Below the pieces are notes generated by a model. The model saw nothing but the letters and a program-made list of their open reading frames with translations. It did no database searches and had not been told where the DNA came from. Shown here one piece after another: positions 26,487 to 33,974 of a DNA stretch of 55,499 nucleotides. The DNA lies in the NCBI GenBank assembly GCA_001899585.1, contig MKWE01000026.1:28007-83505 (forward strand). The letters are read 5' to 3'. Each line of letters begins with the position of its first letter. Position 1 is the stretch's first letter. The stretch is from Rhodospirillales bacterium 70-18. Lineage in GTDB: Bacteria; Pseudomonadota; Alphaproteobacteria; Acetobacterales; Acetobacteraceae. The position numbers were made by a program, and so were the translations under genes.

Positions 26487-27647
26487 ATGCAAGACGGCGC
26501 CGCCCCGCTTACCCTGACCCTGCACAAGGCGATCGCCGAGATCGCCGCGACCGATTGGGATGCCTGCGCCGGGGCGGACAACCCGTTCATCTCGCATGCT
26601 TTCCTGTCGGCGGTGGAGGATAGCGGCTCGGCCAATGCGCGCACCGGCTGGCTGCCGCAGCATGCGGTGCTGCACGATGCCGCCGGGCGGGTCGTTGCGG
26701 CCGCGCCGATGTACGCCAAGGCTCATAGTTATGGGGAATATGTATTCGACCATGGCTGGGCGCATGCGCTGGAGCGGGCGGGCGGCGACTACTACCCGAA
26801 GCTGCAGGTGGCGGTGCCGTTCAGCCCGGTGCCGGGGCCGCGCCTGCTGATCCGGCCGGGCAGCGGCATTCCGGCGGCCGCGCTGGCGGGGGCGCTGGTG
26901 CAGGCGTGCCAGGAGCTTGGCACCTCCTCCGTGCACGTCACCTTCTGCACCGAGGCGGAATACGGCGCGCTGGGCGAGACCGGGTGGCTGCAGCGGCTGG
27001 GGGTGCAGTTCCACTGGCATAATCGCGGCTATGGCGGGTTCGACGATTTCCTGGGCGCGCTGTCCTCGCGCAAGCGCAAGGTGCTGCGGCGCGAGCGGCG
27101 GGACGCGAACGCCTGCGGCCTGGAGTTCGTGGCGCTGCGCGGGCCTGAGATCGGCCGGGCGCAGTGGGATGCGTTCTATGATTTCTACCAGTCCACCGTG
27201 GACCGCAAATGGGGCAGCGCCTACCTGACCCGGGCGTTCTTCACCCTGCTGGGCGAGCGGCTGGGCGAGCGGGTGGTGCTGATGCTGGCGCTGCGTGGCG
27301 GCGTGCCGGTGGCCGGCGCGCTCAACCTGGCCGGGACGGACACGCTGTACGGCCGCAACTGGGGCTGCCGGGGCGACTTCCCGTTCCTGCATTTCGAGCT
27401 GTGCTACTACCGCGCCATCGACTTCGCCATCGAACACGGGCTGGCGCGGGTGGAGGCGGGGGCGCAGGGCGAGCACAAGATCCAGCGCGGCTATGTTCCC
27501 TGCCCCACGTTTTCCGGCCATTGGATCGCCCATTCCGGGCTGCGCCGGGCGGTCGCCGATTTCCTGGTGGAGGAGCGGCGGGAGAAGCTGGAGCAGATGG
27601 AGCACCAGGCCGGCTTCTCGCCCTATCGGCGCGACGGCGAGGACTGA
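26487..27647 (+). CDS. GNAT/FemAB-like peptidoglycan-biosynthesis protein (DUF482 family)
   Basis: A 386-residue soluble protein with a double GNAT fold. Signatures are NPFISHAFLSAVEDSGSANA, PMYAKAHSYGEYVFDHGW, RKRKVLRRERRDANACGL, DRKWGSAYLTRAFF and VEAGAQGEHKIQRGY. The family resembles FemA/B enzymes that add amino acids to cell-wall precursors, but no substrate is proven. The gap to ridA is 27 bp, so they may be one operon. Confidence 0.85.
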   Translation: MQDGAAPLTLTLHKAIAEIAATDWDACAGADNPFISHAFLSAVEDSGSANARTGWLPQHAVLHDAAGRVVAAAPMYAKAHSYGEYVFDHGWAHALERAGGDYYPKLQVAVPFSPVPGPRLLIRPGSGIPAAALAGALVQACQELGTSSVHVTFCTEAEYGALGETGWLQRLGVQFHWHNRGYGGFDDFLGALSSRKRKVLRRERRDANACGLEFVALRGPEIGRAQWDAFYDFYQSTVDRKWGSAYLTRAFFTLLGERLGERVVLMLALRGGVPVAGALNLAGTDTLYGRNWGCRGDFPFLHFELCYYRAIDFAIEHGLARVEAGAQGEHKIQRGYVPCPTFSGHWIAHSGLRRAVADFLVEERREKLEQMEHQAGFSPYRRDGED

Positions 27648-27684
27648 CCTGCCCACATGATACGCGCCCGATGATGCGCATCGG

Positions 27685-28629
27685 ATGATCCTGGCCCTGT
27701 TCCAGCTTGCCGCCGCCATGGTGATGGCGGGCGGCAACGTGGTGCTGGGCAAGATTCTCGCGCAGGCGCTGCCGGTGACGCTGATCCTGTTCCTGCGCTG
27801 CCTGCTGGCGGTGGCGGTGCTGCTGCCGTTCGCGTGGCGCGGCCTCGGCTGGCCGCGCCCGCGCGTGCTGCTGAACCTGGCGTTGCAGGCCGGGCTGGGC
27901 ATGCTGGGCTACAATATCGCCCTGCTGGCCGGGCTGCGGCGCACCGGGGCGCTGGAGGCGGGGCTGGTGCTGGCGACCCTGCCGGCGGTGGTCGCCGTGG
28001 GCGCGGTGCTGCTGCTGGGCGAGCGGCTGGCCTTGCGGCGCTGGCTGGCGGTGGCGCTGGCGGTGGGCGGCATGGCGGTGCTGATGGCGCGCGGCAACGG
28101 CGCGGCCGGCGGGTCGCTGGCCGGCGACGCGCTGGTGTTCGCGGCGGTGTGCGGCGAGGCCGGGTACATGCTGCTGAGCAAGCGCAACGCGGCGCATATC
28201 GGCGTGGTGCCGGCCGCGCTGTGGATGCAGGCGTTCAGCGTGGTGCTGCTGGCCCCGGTGGCGCTGCCGGAGCTGACGGCGCATGCGGCGGCGCTGGCCG
28301 GGTGGCGGCTGTCCGGCCTGCTGGCGCTGCACAGCCTGACGGCGAGCGTGCTGGCGGTGTTGCTATGGTATGCGGGGATGCGGCGGGCGCCGGCCAACCT
28401 GGCAGGGGTGTTCACCGTGCTGCTGCCGGCGACGGCGGCGGTGCTGGCGGTGCTGGTGCTGGGCGAGGCGTTCACCGCGCCGCTGGCGGTGGGCTTCGCG
28501 GCGATGCTCGGCTCGATCCTGCTGGCGACGTGGCCAGGCCGGGGGCGGCCCAGGGGTCGGCCCAGGGGTCGGCCAGGCGGCCGGATGCCCCCTCCCTCGC
28601 GGGAGGGGGCGCCGGATCAGGTCAGGTGA
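27685..28629 (+). CDS. EamA/DMT family transporter with duplicated-repeat tail
   Basis: A 314-residue protein with ten predicted membrane segments, two EamA halves. ILFLRCLLAVAVLLPFAWRG and the second half FTVLLPATAAVLAVLVLGEA are typical of RhaT/RarD-like drug/metabolite exporters; the substrate is unknown. The last 30 residues (RGRPRGRPRGRPGGR onward) are a basic tail made by a 12-bp tandem repeat and a palindrome, and are probably not part of the transport fold. The true end may have been lengthened by the repeat. Confidence 0.85.
   Translation: MILALFQLAAAMVMAGGNVVLGKILAQALPVTLILFLRCLLAVAVLLPFAWRGLGWPRPRVLLNLALQAGLGMLGYNIALLAGLRRTGALEAGLVLATLPAVVAVGAVLLLGERLALRRWLAVALAVGGMAVLMARGNGAAGGSLAGDALVFAAVCGEAGYMLLSKRNAAHIGVVPAALWMQAFSVVLLAPVALPELTAHAAALAGWRLSGLLALHSLTASVLAVLLWYAGMRRAPANLAGVFTVLLPATAAVLAVLVLGEAFTAPLAVGFAAMLGSILLATWPGRGRPRGRPRGRPGGRMPPPSREGAPDQVR
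28546..28577. repeat. 12-bp tandem repeat in the 3' end of the EamA gene
   Basis: CGGCCCAGGGGT occurs at 28546-28557 and 28558-28569, with a partial third copy to 28577. It encodes RPRG units in the transporter tail. Confidence 0.88.
28587..28610. terminator. GC-rich palindrome between convergent genes
   Basis: A perfect 10-bp inverted repeat, GCCCCCTCCC (28587-28596) and GGGAGGGGGC (28601-28610), around TCGC. It is inside the last codons of the EamA gene and 12 bp from the stop of the convergent substrate-binding protein. No T-run follows, so terminator function is only probable. Confidence 0.45.
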
Positions 28630-29941
28630 GTTCCTTGGCCAGGATCGGCTTGAACGCCTCGGTGGCCTTCTTCAGCTCGGTGGCCGGGTCGGCGCCGCCG
28701 ATGGTGTTGGTCAGCGCGATGCCGAACACGTCGCGGAACTCGGTGACCGCGACGATCTCGGGCAGGCCGGAGCGGGCGATCTTGAGCGAGGCATTGACCG
28801 TCTCGAACCACTCGGCCGGGAATGGGCTGGCCTTCTTGACGCCCTCGTTCTCGTAGGAGCTGGCGCGGGCGGGGGTGCCGGAGCCGGTGCGCAGCATTTC
28901 CAGGCACATCGCCTTGGTGGTGGCCCACTGGGTGTACAGCCAGGCCGCGCCCTTGTTCTTGCTGCCGCGGGCGATGCCGATACCGTCCACGAAGGTCGGG
29001 GTGTAGCGGCCCTTGGAGCCGGCCGGCAGCACCGCGAAGCCGGCGGTTTCGGCCACCTTGGACTTGGTCTTGTCCACCAGCGGGGCGGAGAAGCCGACGC
29101 CGTCCAGCCACATCGCCGCGCGGCCCTGGCTGAAGGTGGTCTGGCTCTCGTTCCAGTTGAAGCCGACCACGCCCGGGGGGGCGGTCTCGCGCATCAGCTT
29201 GGCGTAGTAGGCGGCCGCGGCGATGGCGTCGGGCGTGTCCATCAGCAGGGTCTTGCCGTCCTTGCTGATGGTCTCCTGGTTGTAGCCGAGCAGGAACGAC
29301 GTATAGAGCGGCAGGTTGGCGTTCTTGAGGCCGCGGCCGACGAAGCCGTAGACGCCCGCCGTCTTGTCGGTGAGCTTGTGGGCGGAGTCCATCATCTCGT
29401 CGTAGGTCGCCGGAACCTTGAGGCCCTTCGCGGCGAACAACGCCTTGTTATAGAACAGGATGAACAGGTCCTGGTTGAGCGGGATGGTGTGCAGCAGCCC
29501 GTCCGGCGCGGTGGCGGCGGCGATGCCGGGGCCGCCGAAATCGCCGAAATCATAATCGGCGGCGGTCAGCTTGGGGTCTTTGAGCATCGGACGGAGATCC
29601 TCCATCCAATGGCCCTTCTCGATCTGCTTCTTCTGCACGTGCAGGGCGACGTTGACCACGTCGAAGCTGGGGCGGCCGGCGGTCATTTCCATCATGACCT
29701 TGGGGCGCTGCTGCTGCTCGGGGATCTGCTCGGAGCCGACCTTGATGCCGGTCAGTTCCTCAAATTCCTTCTCGTGCGCCTGCAGCACGTCGGCGCGCGG
29801 CGACTTGGCGTAGTTGACCTCGATCTTGCTGCCCTTGAACTGTTTCCAGTCGAAGGCGGACTGGGCACCCACCTTCTCGACGAGGGCGGGTGCGGCAAGC
29901 ACGCCGGCGGAGGCGGCGAGCAGGCTGCGGCGACGAATCAT
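28622..29941 (-). CDS. Extracellular solute-binding protein of an ABC (sugar-type) transporter
   Basis: A 439-residue periplasmic binding protein. The start MIRRRSLLAASAGVLAAPAL carries a twin-arginine-like RRRS signal followed by a hydrophobic core and cleavage near VGAQ. The body has the family-1 SBP pattern (GIKVGSEQIPEQQQRPKVMM, DLFILFYNKALFAAKGLKVP, FSQGRAAMWLDGVGF). GGGAGG stands ten bases before the ATG. No permease or ATPase genes are adjacent, so the transporter partners lie outside the window or it is an orphan. Ligand unknown. Confidence 0.88.
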   Translation of the reverse strand: MIRRRSLLAASAGVLAAPALVEKVGAQSAFDWKQFKGSKIEVNYAKSPRADVLQAHEKEFEELTGIKVGSEQIPEQQQRPKVMMEMTAGRPSFDVVNVALHVQKKQIEKGHWMEDLRPMLKDPKLTAADYDFGDFGGPGIAAATAPDGLLHTIPLNQDLFILFYNKALFAAKGLKVPATYDEMMDSAHKLTDKTAGVYGFVGRGLKNANLPLYTSFLLGYNQETISKDGKTLLMDTPDAIAAAAYYAKLMRETAPPGVVGFNWNESQTTFSQGRAAMWLDGVGFSAPLVDKTKSKVAETAGFAVLPAGSKGRYTPTFVDGIGIARGSKNKGAAWLYTQWATTKAMCLEMLRTGSGTPARASSYENEGVKKASPFPAEWFETVNASLKIARSGLPEIVAVTEFRDVFGIALTNTIGGADPATELKKATEAFKPILAKELT

Positions 29942-30030
29942 CAAAATATCCTCCCGAAATGCGGCCTCGTTGGGCCGGGAGGGCATCCTAGCGGCATGCG
30001 GACCGTACCGGAAGGGCACGGCCGGGTGGG

Positions 30031-30098
30031 TGGACCCGCGCGCCCGATCAATCGTCGCGGTGGACCCGCGCGCCCGATCAATCGTCGCGGTGGACCCG
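30031..30098. repeat. 30-bp tandem duplication at the 3' end of dksA
   Basis: Two exact 30-bp units, 30031-30060 and 30061-30090, starting TGGACCCGCGCGCCCGATCA, plus eight bases of a third. Each unit holds the dksA stop codon and its last coding bases; only the copy nearest dksA is used. Confidence 0.96.
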
Positions 30099-30494
30099 CT
30101 CCATGCGCTCGTGGCGCTCCTGCGCCTCGATCGACAGGGTGGCGATCGGGCGGGCCTCCAGCCGGCGCAGGCCGATCGGCTCGCCGGTCTCCTCGCAATG
30201 GCCGTAGGTGCCGTTCTCGATGCGCAGCAGCGCCTGGTCGATCTTGTTGATCAGCTTGCGCGCCCGGTCACGGGTGCGCAGTTCCAGGGCGCGGTCGGTC
30301 TCCACGCTGGCGCGGTCGGTGATGTCGGCCTCGTGGATGCCGCCCTCGGAGAGGCTGGCCAGGGTTCCGTCGGCATCGCGGAGCAGGTCGGCCCGCCAGC
30401 GCAGCAGCTTCTGGCGGAAATACTCGACCTGCAGGTGGTTCATGAATTCCTCGGAGTCCGAGGGCCGGTAGTCCGGCGGCAGTGTAACCATCAT
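30078..30494 (-). CDS. dksA: RNA polymerase-binding transcription factor DksA
   Basis: A 138-residue coiled-coil regulator that works with ppGpp on RNA polymerase. The coiled-coil tip region ADITDRASVETDRALELRTR (about 57-76) with the Asp-rich tip is intact. The zinc-finger block CEETGEPIGLRRLEARPIAT shows only Cys100; the positions of the other three cysteines are Thr103, Ser121 and Ala124. Such one-cysteine DksA proteins are known in alphaproteobacteria. It lies next to fliX-flgI, as in Caulobacter relatives. ATG 30494 or 30491 can serve as start. Confidence 0.92.
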   Translation of the reverse strand: MMVTLPPDYRPSDSEEFMNHLQVEYFRQKLLRWRADLLRDADGTLASLSEGGIHEADITDRASVETDRALELRTRDRARKLINKIDQALLRIENGTYGHCEETGEPIGLRRLEARPIATLSIEAQERHERMERVHRDD

Positions 30495-30604
30495 GCGTGG
30501 CGATCCTGCGTCGTTTCGGACGGCAGCAGGGGGATGGGGCGTCCGCCGGAGCGCGGCGCGCCGCCACGAAGTTTCGGACCCCCCGGACCGTCCATTCGGT
30601 GCGG

Positions 30605-30633
30605 CTTATACCCAGGCGATACAACCCCGCCAA
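30605..30633 (-). promoter_or_regulatory. Candidate sigma-70 promoter of dksA
   Basis: Read on the minus strand: TTGGCG (30633-30628), 17-bp spacer, TATAAG (30610-30605). Start of transcription would be near 30598, giving a leader of about 105 nt. It lies just past the fliX stop, so dksA can be expressed independently of fliX. Confidence 0.55.
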
Positions 30634-30639
30634 GAGGCA

Positions 30640-31098
30640 TTAACGGGGGAGCGGCGTTATATTTTCCGAATTGTCATGCTCGTAGCGGGCAAGCTCCACC
30701 CGGCTTCGCAGCACGATGGCCGCCACCGCCTGGCGCAGCCGCGGGTCGGCGGCCTGCGGCACCGCCTCGGCCAGGGTGGACAGGCGGTGCAGGGCGGCCC
30801 CGGCGGACGCCTCGGCGGCCCCTGGCCCGGAGGCCGCCAGCAGGGCGCGCTGCAGGCCGGCCAGCTGGGCCAGCAGGTCCTGGCCGCGCCGGCGGGCGGC
30901 GCGGTCGCGCACCTCGCCCTCCTCCATTTCCTGCAAGGCAAGCATGCCGGCAAGCGATACCTCGGCGGCCGGCGCCGCGGCGGCGGCGGCGGGCGGCTGG
31001 CGGGCGGCGACCTGGAAGCCGGGGCCGGCGACGCGCGCCCCGCCACGCCCGGCCGGTGCCGGCTGGCCGACGCGCCCCACCCCTTCGATCGTCGCCAT
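30640..31098 (-). CDS. fliX: Flagellar assembly regulator FliX
   Basis: A 152-residue protein. After a short variable, Ala-rich N-terminus comes the FliX core SLAGMLALQEMEEGEVRDRA and LAQLAGLQRALLA, ending VLRSRVELARYEHDN. In Caulobacter FliX links early flagellar assembly to the sigma-54 activator FlbD. It is divergent from flgI with a 201-bp shared region. AGGAG is six bases before ATG 31098. Confidence 0.87.
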   Translation of the reverse strand: MATIEGVGRVGQPAPAGRGGARVAGPGFQVAARQPPAAAAAAPAAEVSLAGMLALQEMEEGEVRDRAARRRGQDLLAQLAGLQRALLAASGPGAAEASAGAALHRLSTLAEAVPQAADPRLRQAVAAIVLRSRVELARYEHDNSENITPLPR

Positions 31099-31131
31099 CG
31101 CGTGCTCCTGTTGCCAATCCGGCCCGGCGGG

Positions 31132-31149
31132 GCCTGCCGGGCGGCAGGC
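31132..31149. promoter_or_regulatory. Dyad about 100 bp upstream of the flgI start of transcription
   Basis: GCCTGCC (31132-31138), loop GGGC, GGCAGGC (31143-31149), a perfect 7-bp inverted repeat. Its centre is about 100 bp before the start predicted from the sigma-54 promoter, the distance expected for an FlbD/NtrC-type enhancer site. It could equally act on fliX, 34 bp away. Confidence 0.45.
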
Positions 31150-31211
31150 TTTGCCGGGTGGCCACCCCACCCGCCGCTCCGCCTGTCATGCGGCTTTGCG
31201 CGCCCGGCGGG

Positions 31212-31228
31212 CTGGCACGGCGTTTGCT
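31212..31228 (+). promoter_or_regulatory. Sigma-54 (RpoN) promoter of flgI
   Basis: CTGGCACGGCGTTTGCT matches the -24/-12 consensus (YTGGCACG, N4, TTGCW) at every fixed position: GG at 31214-31215 and GC at 31226-31227. The start of transcription would be near 31239, 60 bp before the flgI start. Late flagellar genes in Caulobacter relatives use this sigma factor together with FliX/FlbD, and fliX is divergent here. Confidence 0.85.
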
Positions 31229-31299
31229 GGGCCGGGGATGACCATGCACGCAATTCCTTTACGCTCCGTTCATCCCTGCCCTTCGTCCGGGAGCCCGAC

Positions 31300-32409
31300 G
31301 TGATCCCTGCCCGGCATCGCCTGCTGCCCGCCCTGGTTCTGCTGTTGCTGGCCTGCGTGCCGGCCCAGGCGCAGGTGCGCATCAAGGACATCGCCGACGT
31401 GGAGGGGGTGCGCACCAACCAGCTGGTGGGCTACGGCCTGGTGGTGGGGCTGGCCGGCACCGGCGACAAGCTGGATTCCGCGGTGTTCACCAAGCAGTCA
31501 CTGATCGGCATGCTGGAGCGGCTGGGCGTGAACACCCGCGACCAGGAGGCCAAGCTGTCCACCAAGAACGTGGCCGCCGTGATGGTGACCGCCGACCTGC
31601 CGGCCTTCGCACGCACCGGCAGCCGGATGGACGTGACCGTCTCCGCTCTGGGTGACGCCTCCAACCTGACCGGCGGCACCCTGCTGGTCACCCCGCTGCT
31701 GGCCGCCGACGGCGAGGTGTACGCGGTGGCGCAGGGGGCGCTGGCGACCGGGGCGATCGCCGCGCGGGGGGCCGCCGGCTCGGTGACCAAGGGGGTGCCG
31801 ACCTCGGCGCGGATGAGCAACGGCGCCACGGTGGAGCGCGAGGTGGGGTTCCAGCTCGCCTCCCGGCCCAAGCTGCGGCTGGGGCTGCGCAACCCCGACC
31901 TGCTGACCGCCCACCGCATGGCCGAGGCGATCGACCGCGCGCTGGGCGCCGGGGTGGCGAAGGCGACCGACCCGCGCACGGTGGCGCTGGACCTCACCGG
32001 GCGGGACGTGGTGGACGCGCTGACCCGCATCGAATCGCTGCGGGTGGAGCCGGACAACGCCGCCATCGTGGTGATCGACGAGGCAAGCGGCACCATCGTC
32101 ATGGGCTCCAACGTGCGGGTCAGCACGGTGGCGATCGCGCAGGGCAACCTGACCATCCGGGTGACGGAATCCGCCGATGTCAGCCAGCCCGGCCCGCTGT
32201 CGGGCGGCGCCACGGTGGCCACGCCGCGCACCAACATCCAGGTGGACGACGGCAGCGGCCACAAGATGGGGGTGCTGAACGGCAATGTGACGCTGCGCGA
32301 CCTGGTGGCCAGCCTGAACGCGCTGGGGGTGGGGCCACGCGACATGATCAGCATCCTGCAATCCATCAAGGCCGCCGGCGCCTTGCAGGCCGACCTGGAG
32401 GTGCGCTGA
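31300..32409 (+). CDS. flgI: Flagellar P-ring protein FlgI
   Basis: A 369-residue exported protein forming the periplasmic P-ring bushing round the flagellar rod. Signal peptide LLPALVLLLLACVPAQAQ is at the start. Conserved blocks are RIKDIADVEGVRTNQLVGYG, GTGDKLDSAVFTKQSLIGML, MDVTVSALGDASNLTGGTLL and the C-terminal DMISILQSIKAAGALQADLE. The start is GTG 31300 with GGGA upstream; the long open frame before it is not coding. First gene of the sigma-54-driven flgI-flgJ-flgN-like operon. Confidence 0.95.
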   Translation: MIPARHRLLPALVLLLLACVPAQAQVRIKDIADVEGVRTNQLVGYGLVVGLAGTGDKLDSAVFTKQSLIGMLERLGVNTRDQEAKLSTKNVAAVMVTADLPAFARTGSRMDVTVSALGDASNLTGGTLLVTPLLAADGEVYAVAQGALATGAIAARGAAGSVTKGVPTSARMSNGATVEREVGFQLASRPKLRLGLRNPDLLTAHRMAEAIDRALGAGVAKATDPRTVALDLTGRDVVDALTRIESLRVEPDNAAIVVIDEASGTIVMGSNVRVSTVAIAQGNLTIRVTESADVSQPGPLSGGATVATPRTNIQVDDGSGHKMGVLNGNVTLRDLVASLNALGVGPRDMISILQSIKAAGALQADLEVR

Positions 32410-32720
32410 TGGCCGCCCTGCTGCCGCCCGGCGGCGCGCCGGACGCGGCACAGCTCGCTCGGCCGGGCGTGGCGAAGCTGTGGAAGGCGGCGCAGGATTT
32501 CGAGGCGATTGCGCTGGGGCAGTTCCTGGCGCCGATGTTCGACACTGTGGATACGTCCAAGAGCGTGTTCGGCGGCGGCGCCGGGGAATCCGCCTGGCGG
32601 CCGATGCTGACGCAGGAGATGGCCAGGCAGGTGGCGGCGCATGGCGGGCTGGGGCTGGCGGTGCCGGTGTTCAACCAGATACTGCGGATGCAGGAACAGG
32701 CGCAAAAGGGGCCGCAATGA
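32409..32720 (+). CDS. flgJ: Rod-binding protein FlgJ, muramidase-less form
   Basis: A 103-residue protein equal to the N-terminal rod-capping domain of FlgJ: KLWKAAQDFEAIALGQFLAP and ESAWRPMLTQEMARQVAAHG. The C-terminal muramidase domain of enterobacterial FlgJ is absent, as usual in alphaproteobacteria, so rod growth through peptidoglycan needs another hydrolase. TGATG overlap with flgI. Confidence 0.88.
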   Translation: MAALLPPGGAPDAAQLARPGVAKLWKAAQDFEAIALGQFLAPMFDTVDTSKSVFGGGAGESAWRPMLTQEMARQVAAHGGLGLAVPVFNQILRMQEQAQKGPQ

Positions 32721-33127
32721 CCAACGAACTGATCGCCGCCGCGGTAGCGCTGGCCGATACGCTGGCGCAGGAGAACGCCGCCCTGGCCGCCGTTGACCTG
32801 GCCGGCGCCACCGCGCTGCTGGCGCGCAAGCAGCGCGACGGCGAGGCCTTCGCCGCCGCCCATGCCCGCGCGGCGGCGCTGGTGCAGGCTGGCGCCCCGC
32901 CCGGCACGCAGCGCCTGCTGACCGAGGCGGTGGGCGCCCGGCTGCGCGACCTGGCGGCGGAGAACAAGCGGCTGCTGGAGCGCGCCATGCGGGTGCAGGG
33001 GCGGGTGATCGGCAGCCTCGCCCAGGCGGTGCCGCGCGCCCTGGCCACCTCGCCGCGCTACGACGCCGGCGGCGGCATCGCGGGCGCCGGCCGGCCCCCG
33101 CCGGTGGCGCTGTCGGCGCGGGCCTGA
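32717..33127 (+). CDS. FlgN-like flagellar protein
   Basis: A 136-residue mostly helical protein (NELIAAAVALADTLAQENAA, RLRDLAAENKRLLERAMRVQ) with an Ala/Gly/Pro-rich tail. Length, coiled-coil pattern and position directly after flgJ (4-bp overlap) fit the export chaperone FlgN, which holds hook-filament junction proteins. The sequence is too diverged for a certain assignment. Confidence 0.65.
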   Translation: MTNELIAAAVALADTLAQENAALAAVDLAGATALLARKQRDGEAFAAAHARAAALVQAGAPPGTQRLLTEAVGARLRDLAAENKRLLERAMRVQGRVIGSLAQAVPRALATSPRYDAGGGIAGAGRPPPVALSARA

Positions 33128-33238
33128 GGCGCGGCGGCGGATCATTCTACCTGCGAGTCCGGTGGCGCCGCGCCCGGCCGCGTGTTACTGCGACGCGGCA
33201 TGCAGGGCTCCAGCGGCGACCCCCTTAGCGGTGATACC

Positions 33239-33964
33239 ATGACCGACGAGATCTGGCGGCGCCTGGTGGCGCGCGCGCCGGATGCCGCCGCGCTGTCGCC
33301 GCTGTACGGGCCGCTGCTGAGCCGCGAGGCGATGGTGCTGGGGCGCATCGCGCAGTCGCTGGACGGGCGGATCGCCACCGAATCCGGCCGGTCGTTCTGG
33401 ATCAGCGGCGCGCAGGACGTGCTGCACACGCACCGGTTGCGGGCGCTGTTCGACGCGGTGGTGGTCGGCGCCGGCACGGTGCGGGCGGACGACCCGCTGC
33501 TGACCACGCGCCAATGCGCCGGCCCCTCGCCGGTGCGGGTGATCGTGGACAGCGAGCGGCGCCTGGGCGCGGGGTACCGGGTGTTCCAGGAGGGGCCGCC
33601 CACGCTGCTGCTGTGCGCGAAGGACATCGCCGGCCCGGACCGGCTGGGCCACGCGGACGTGCTGCGGCTGCCGCGCGCGGCCGAAGGCGCGGGGCTGGAC
33701 CCGGCGGCGATCGTGGCGGCGACGGCGGCGTGCGGACTGCCGCGGATTTTCGTGGAGGGCGGCGGTGTTACCGTGTCGCGCTTTCTCGCCGCCGGGTGCC
33801 TGGACCGACTGCACCTGACCATCGCCCCGCTGCTGCTCGGCGCCGGCATCCCGGCCTTCACCCTGCCGGGGGTGGCGCGGCCGGAGGACGGGTTGCGGGT
33901 GGGCTTCACGCTGCACCGGCTGGGGCCGGACCTGCTGCTGGACATCCCGCTGGTGCTGCGGTGA
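33239..33964 (+). CDS. RibD C-terminal-domain reductase (dihydrofolate-reductase fold)
   Basis: A 241-residue protein equal to the reductase half of RibD without the deaminase half. Blocks are VLGRIAQSLDGRIATESGRS, DAVVVGAGTVRADDPLLTTR, VRVIVDSERRLG and the late IFVEGGGVTVSRFLAAG. Such proteins reduce pterin- or riboflavin-like ribosylamino intermediates with NADPH. It opens an operon with a dehydrogenase, a PTPS homologue, a glycosyltransferase and a methyltransferase, so a pterin-like substrate is inferred rather than riboflavin. ATG 33239 starts the homologous region. Confidence 0.85.
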   Translation: MTDEIWRRLVARAPDAAALSPLYGPLLSREAMVLGRIAQSLDGRIATESGRSFWISGAQDVLHTHRLRALFDAVVVGAGTVRADDPLLTTRQCAGPSPVRVIVDSERRLGAGYRVFQEGPPTLLLCAKDIAGPDRLGHADVLRLPRAAEGAGLDPAAIVAATAACGLPRIFVEGGGVTVSRFLAAGCLDRLHLTIAPLLLGAGIPAFTLPGVARPEDGLRVGFTLHRLGPDLLLDIPLVLR

Positions 33965-33974
33965 GGGCCCGGCC

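Noticed and set aside
15262-30098. CRISPR-like array suggested by direct repeats
   Set aside because: Repeats are contiguous, with no spacers, and no cas gene is present.
30493-31299. Upstream extension of the flgI frame through fliX
   Set aside because: It is antisense to fliX and precedes a proper signal peptide and the sigma-54 promoter.
33239-33964. Riboflavin biosynthesis gene ribD
   Set aside because: The deaminase half is missing and no rib genes are adjacent; the context is the pterin-like operon.
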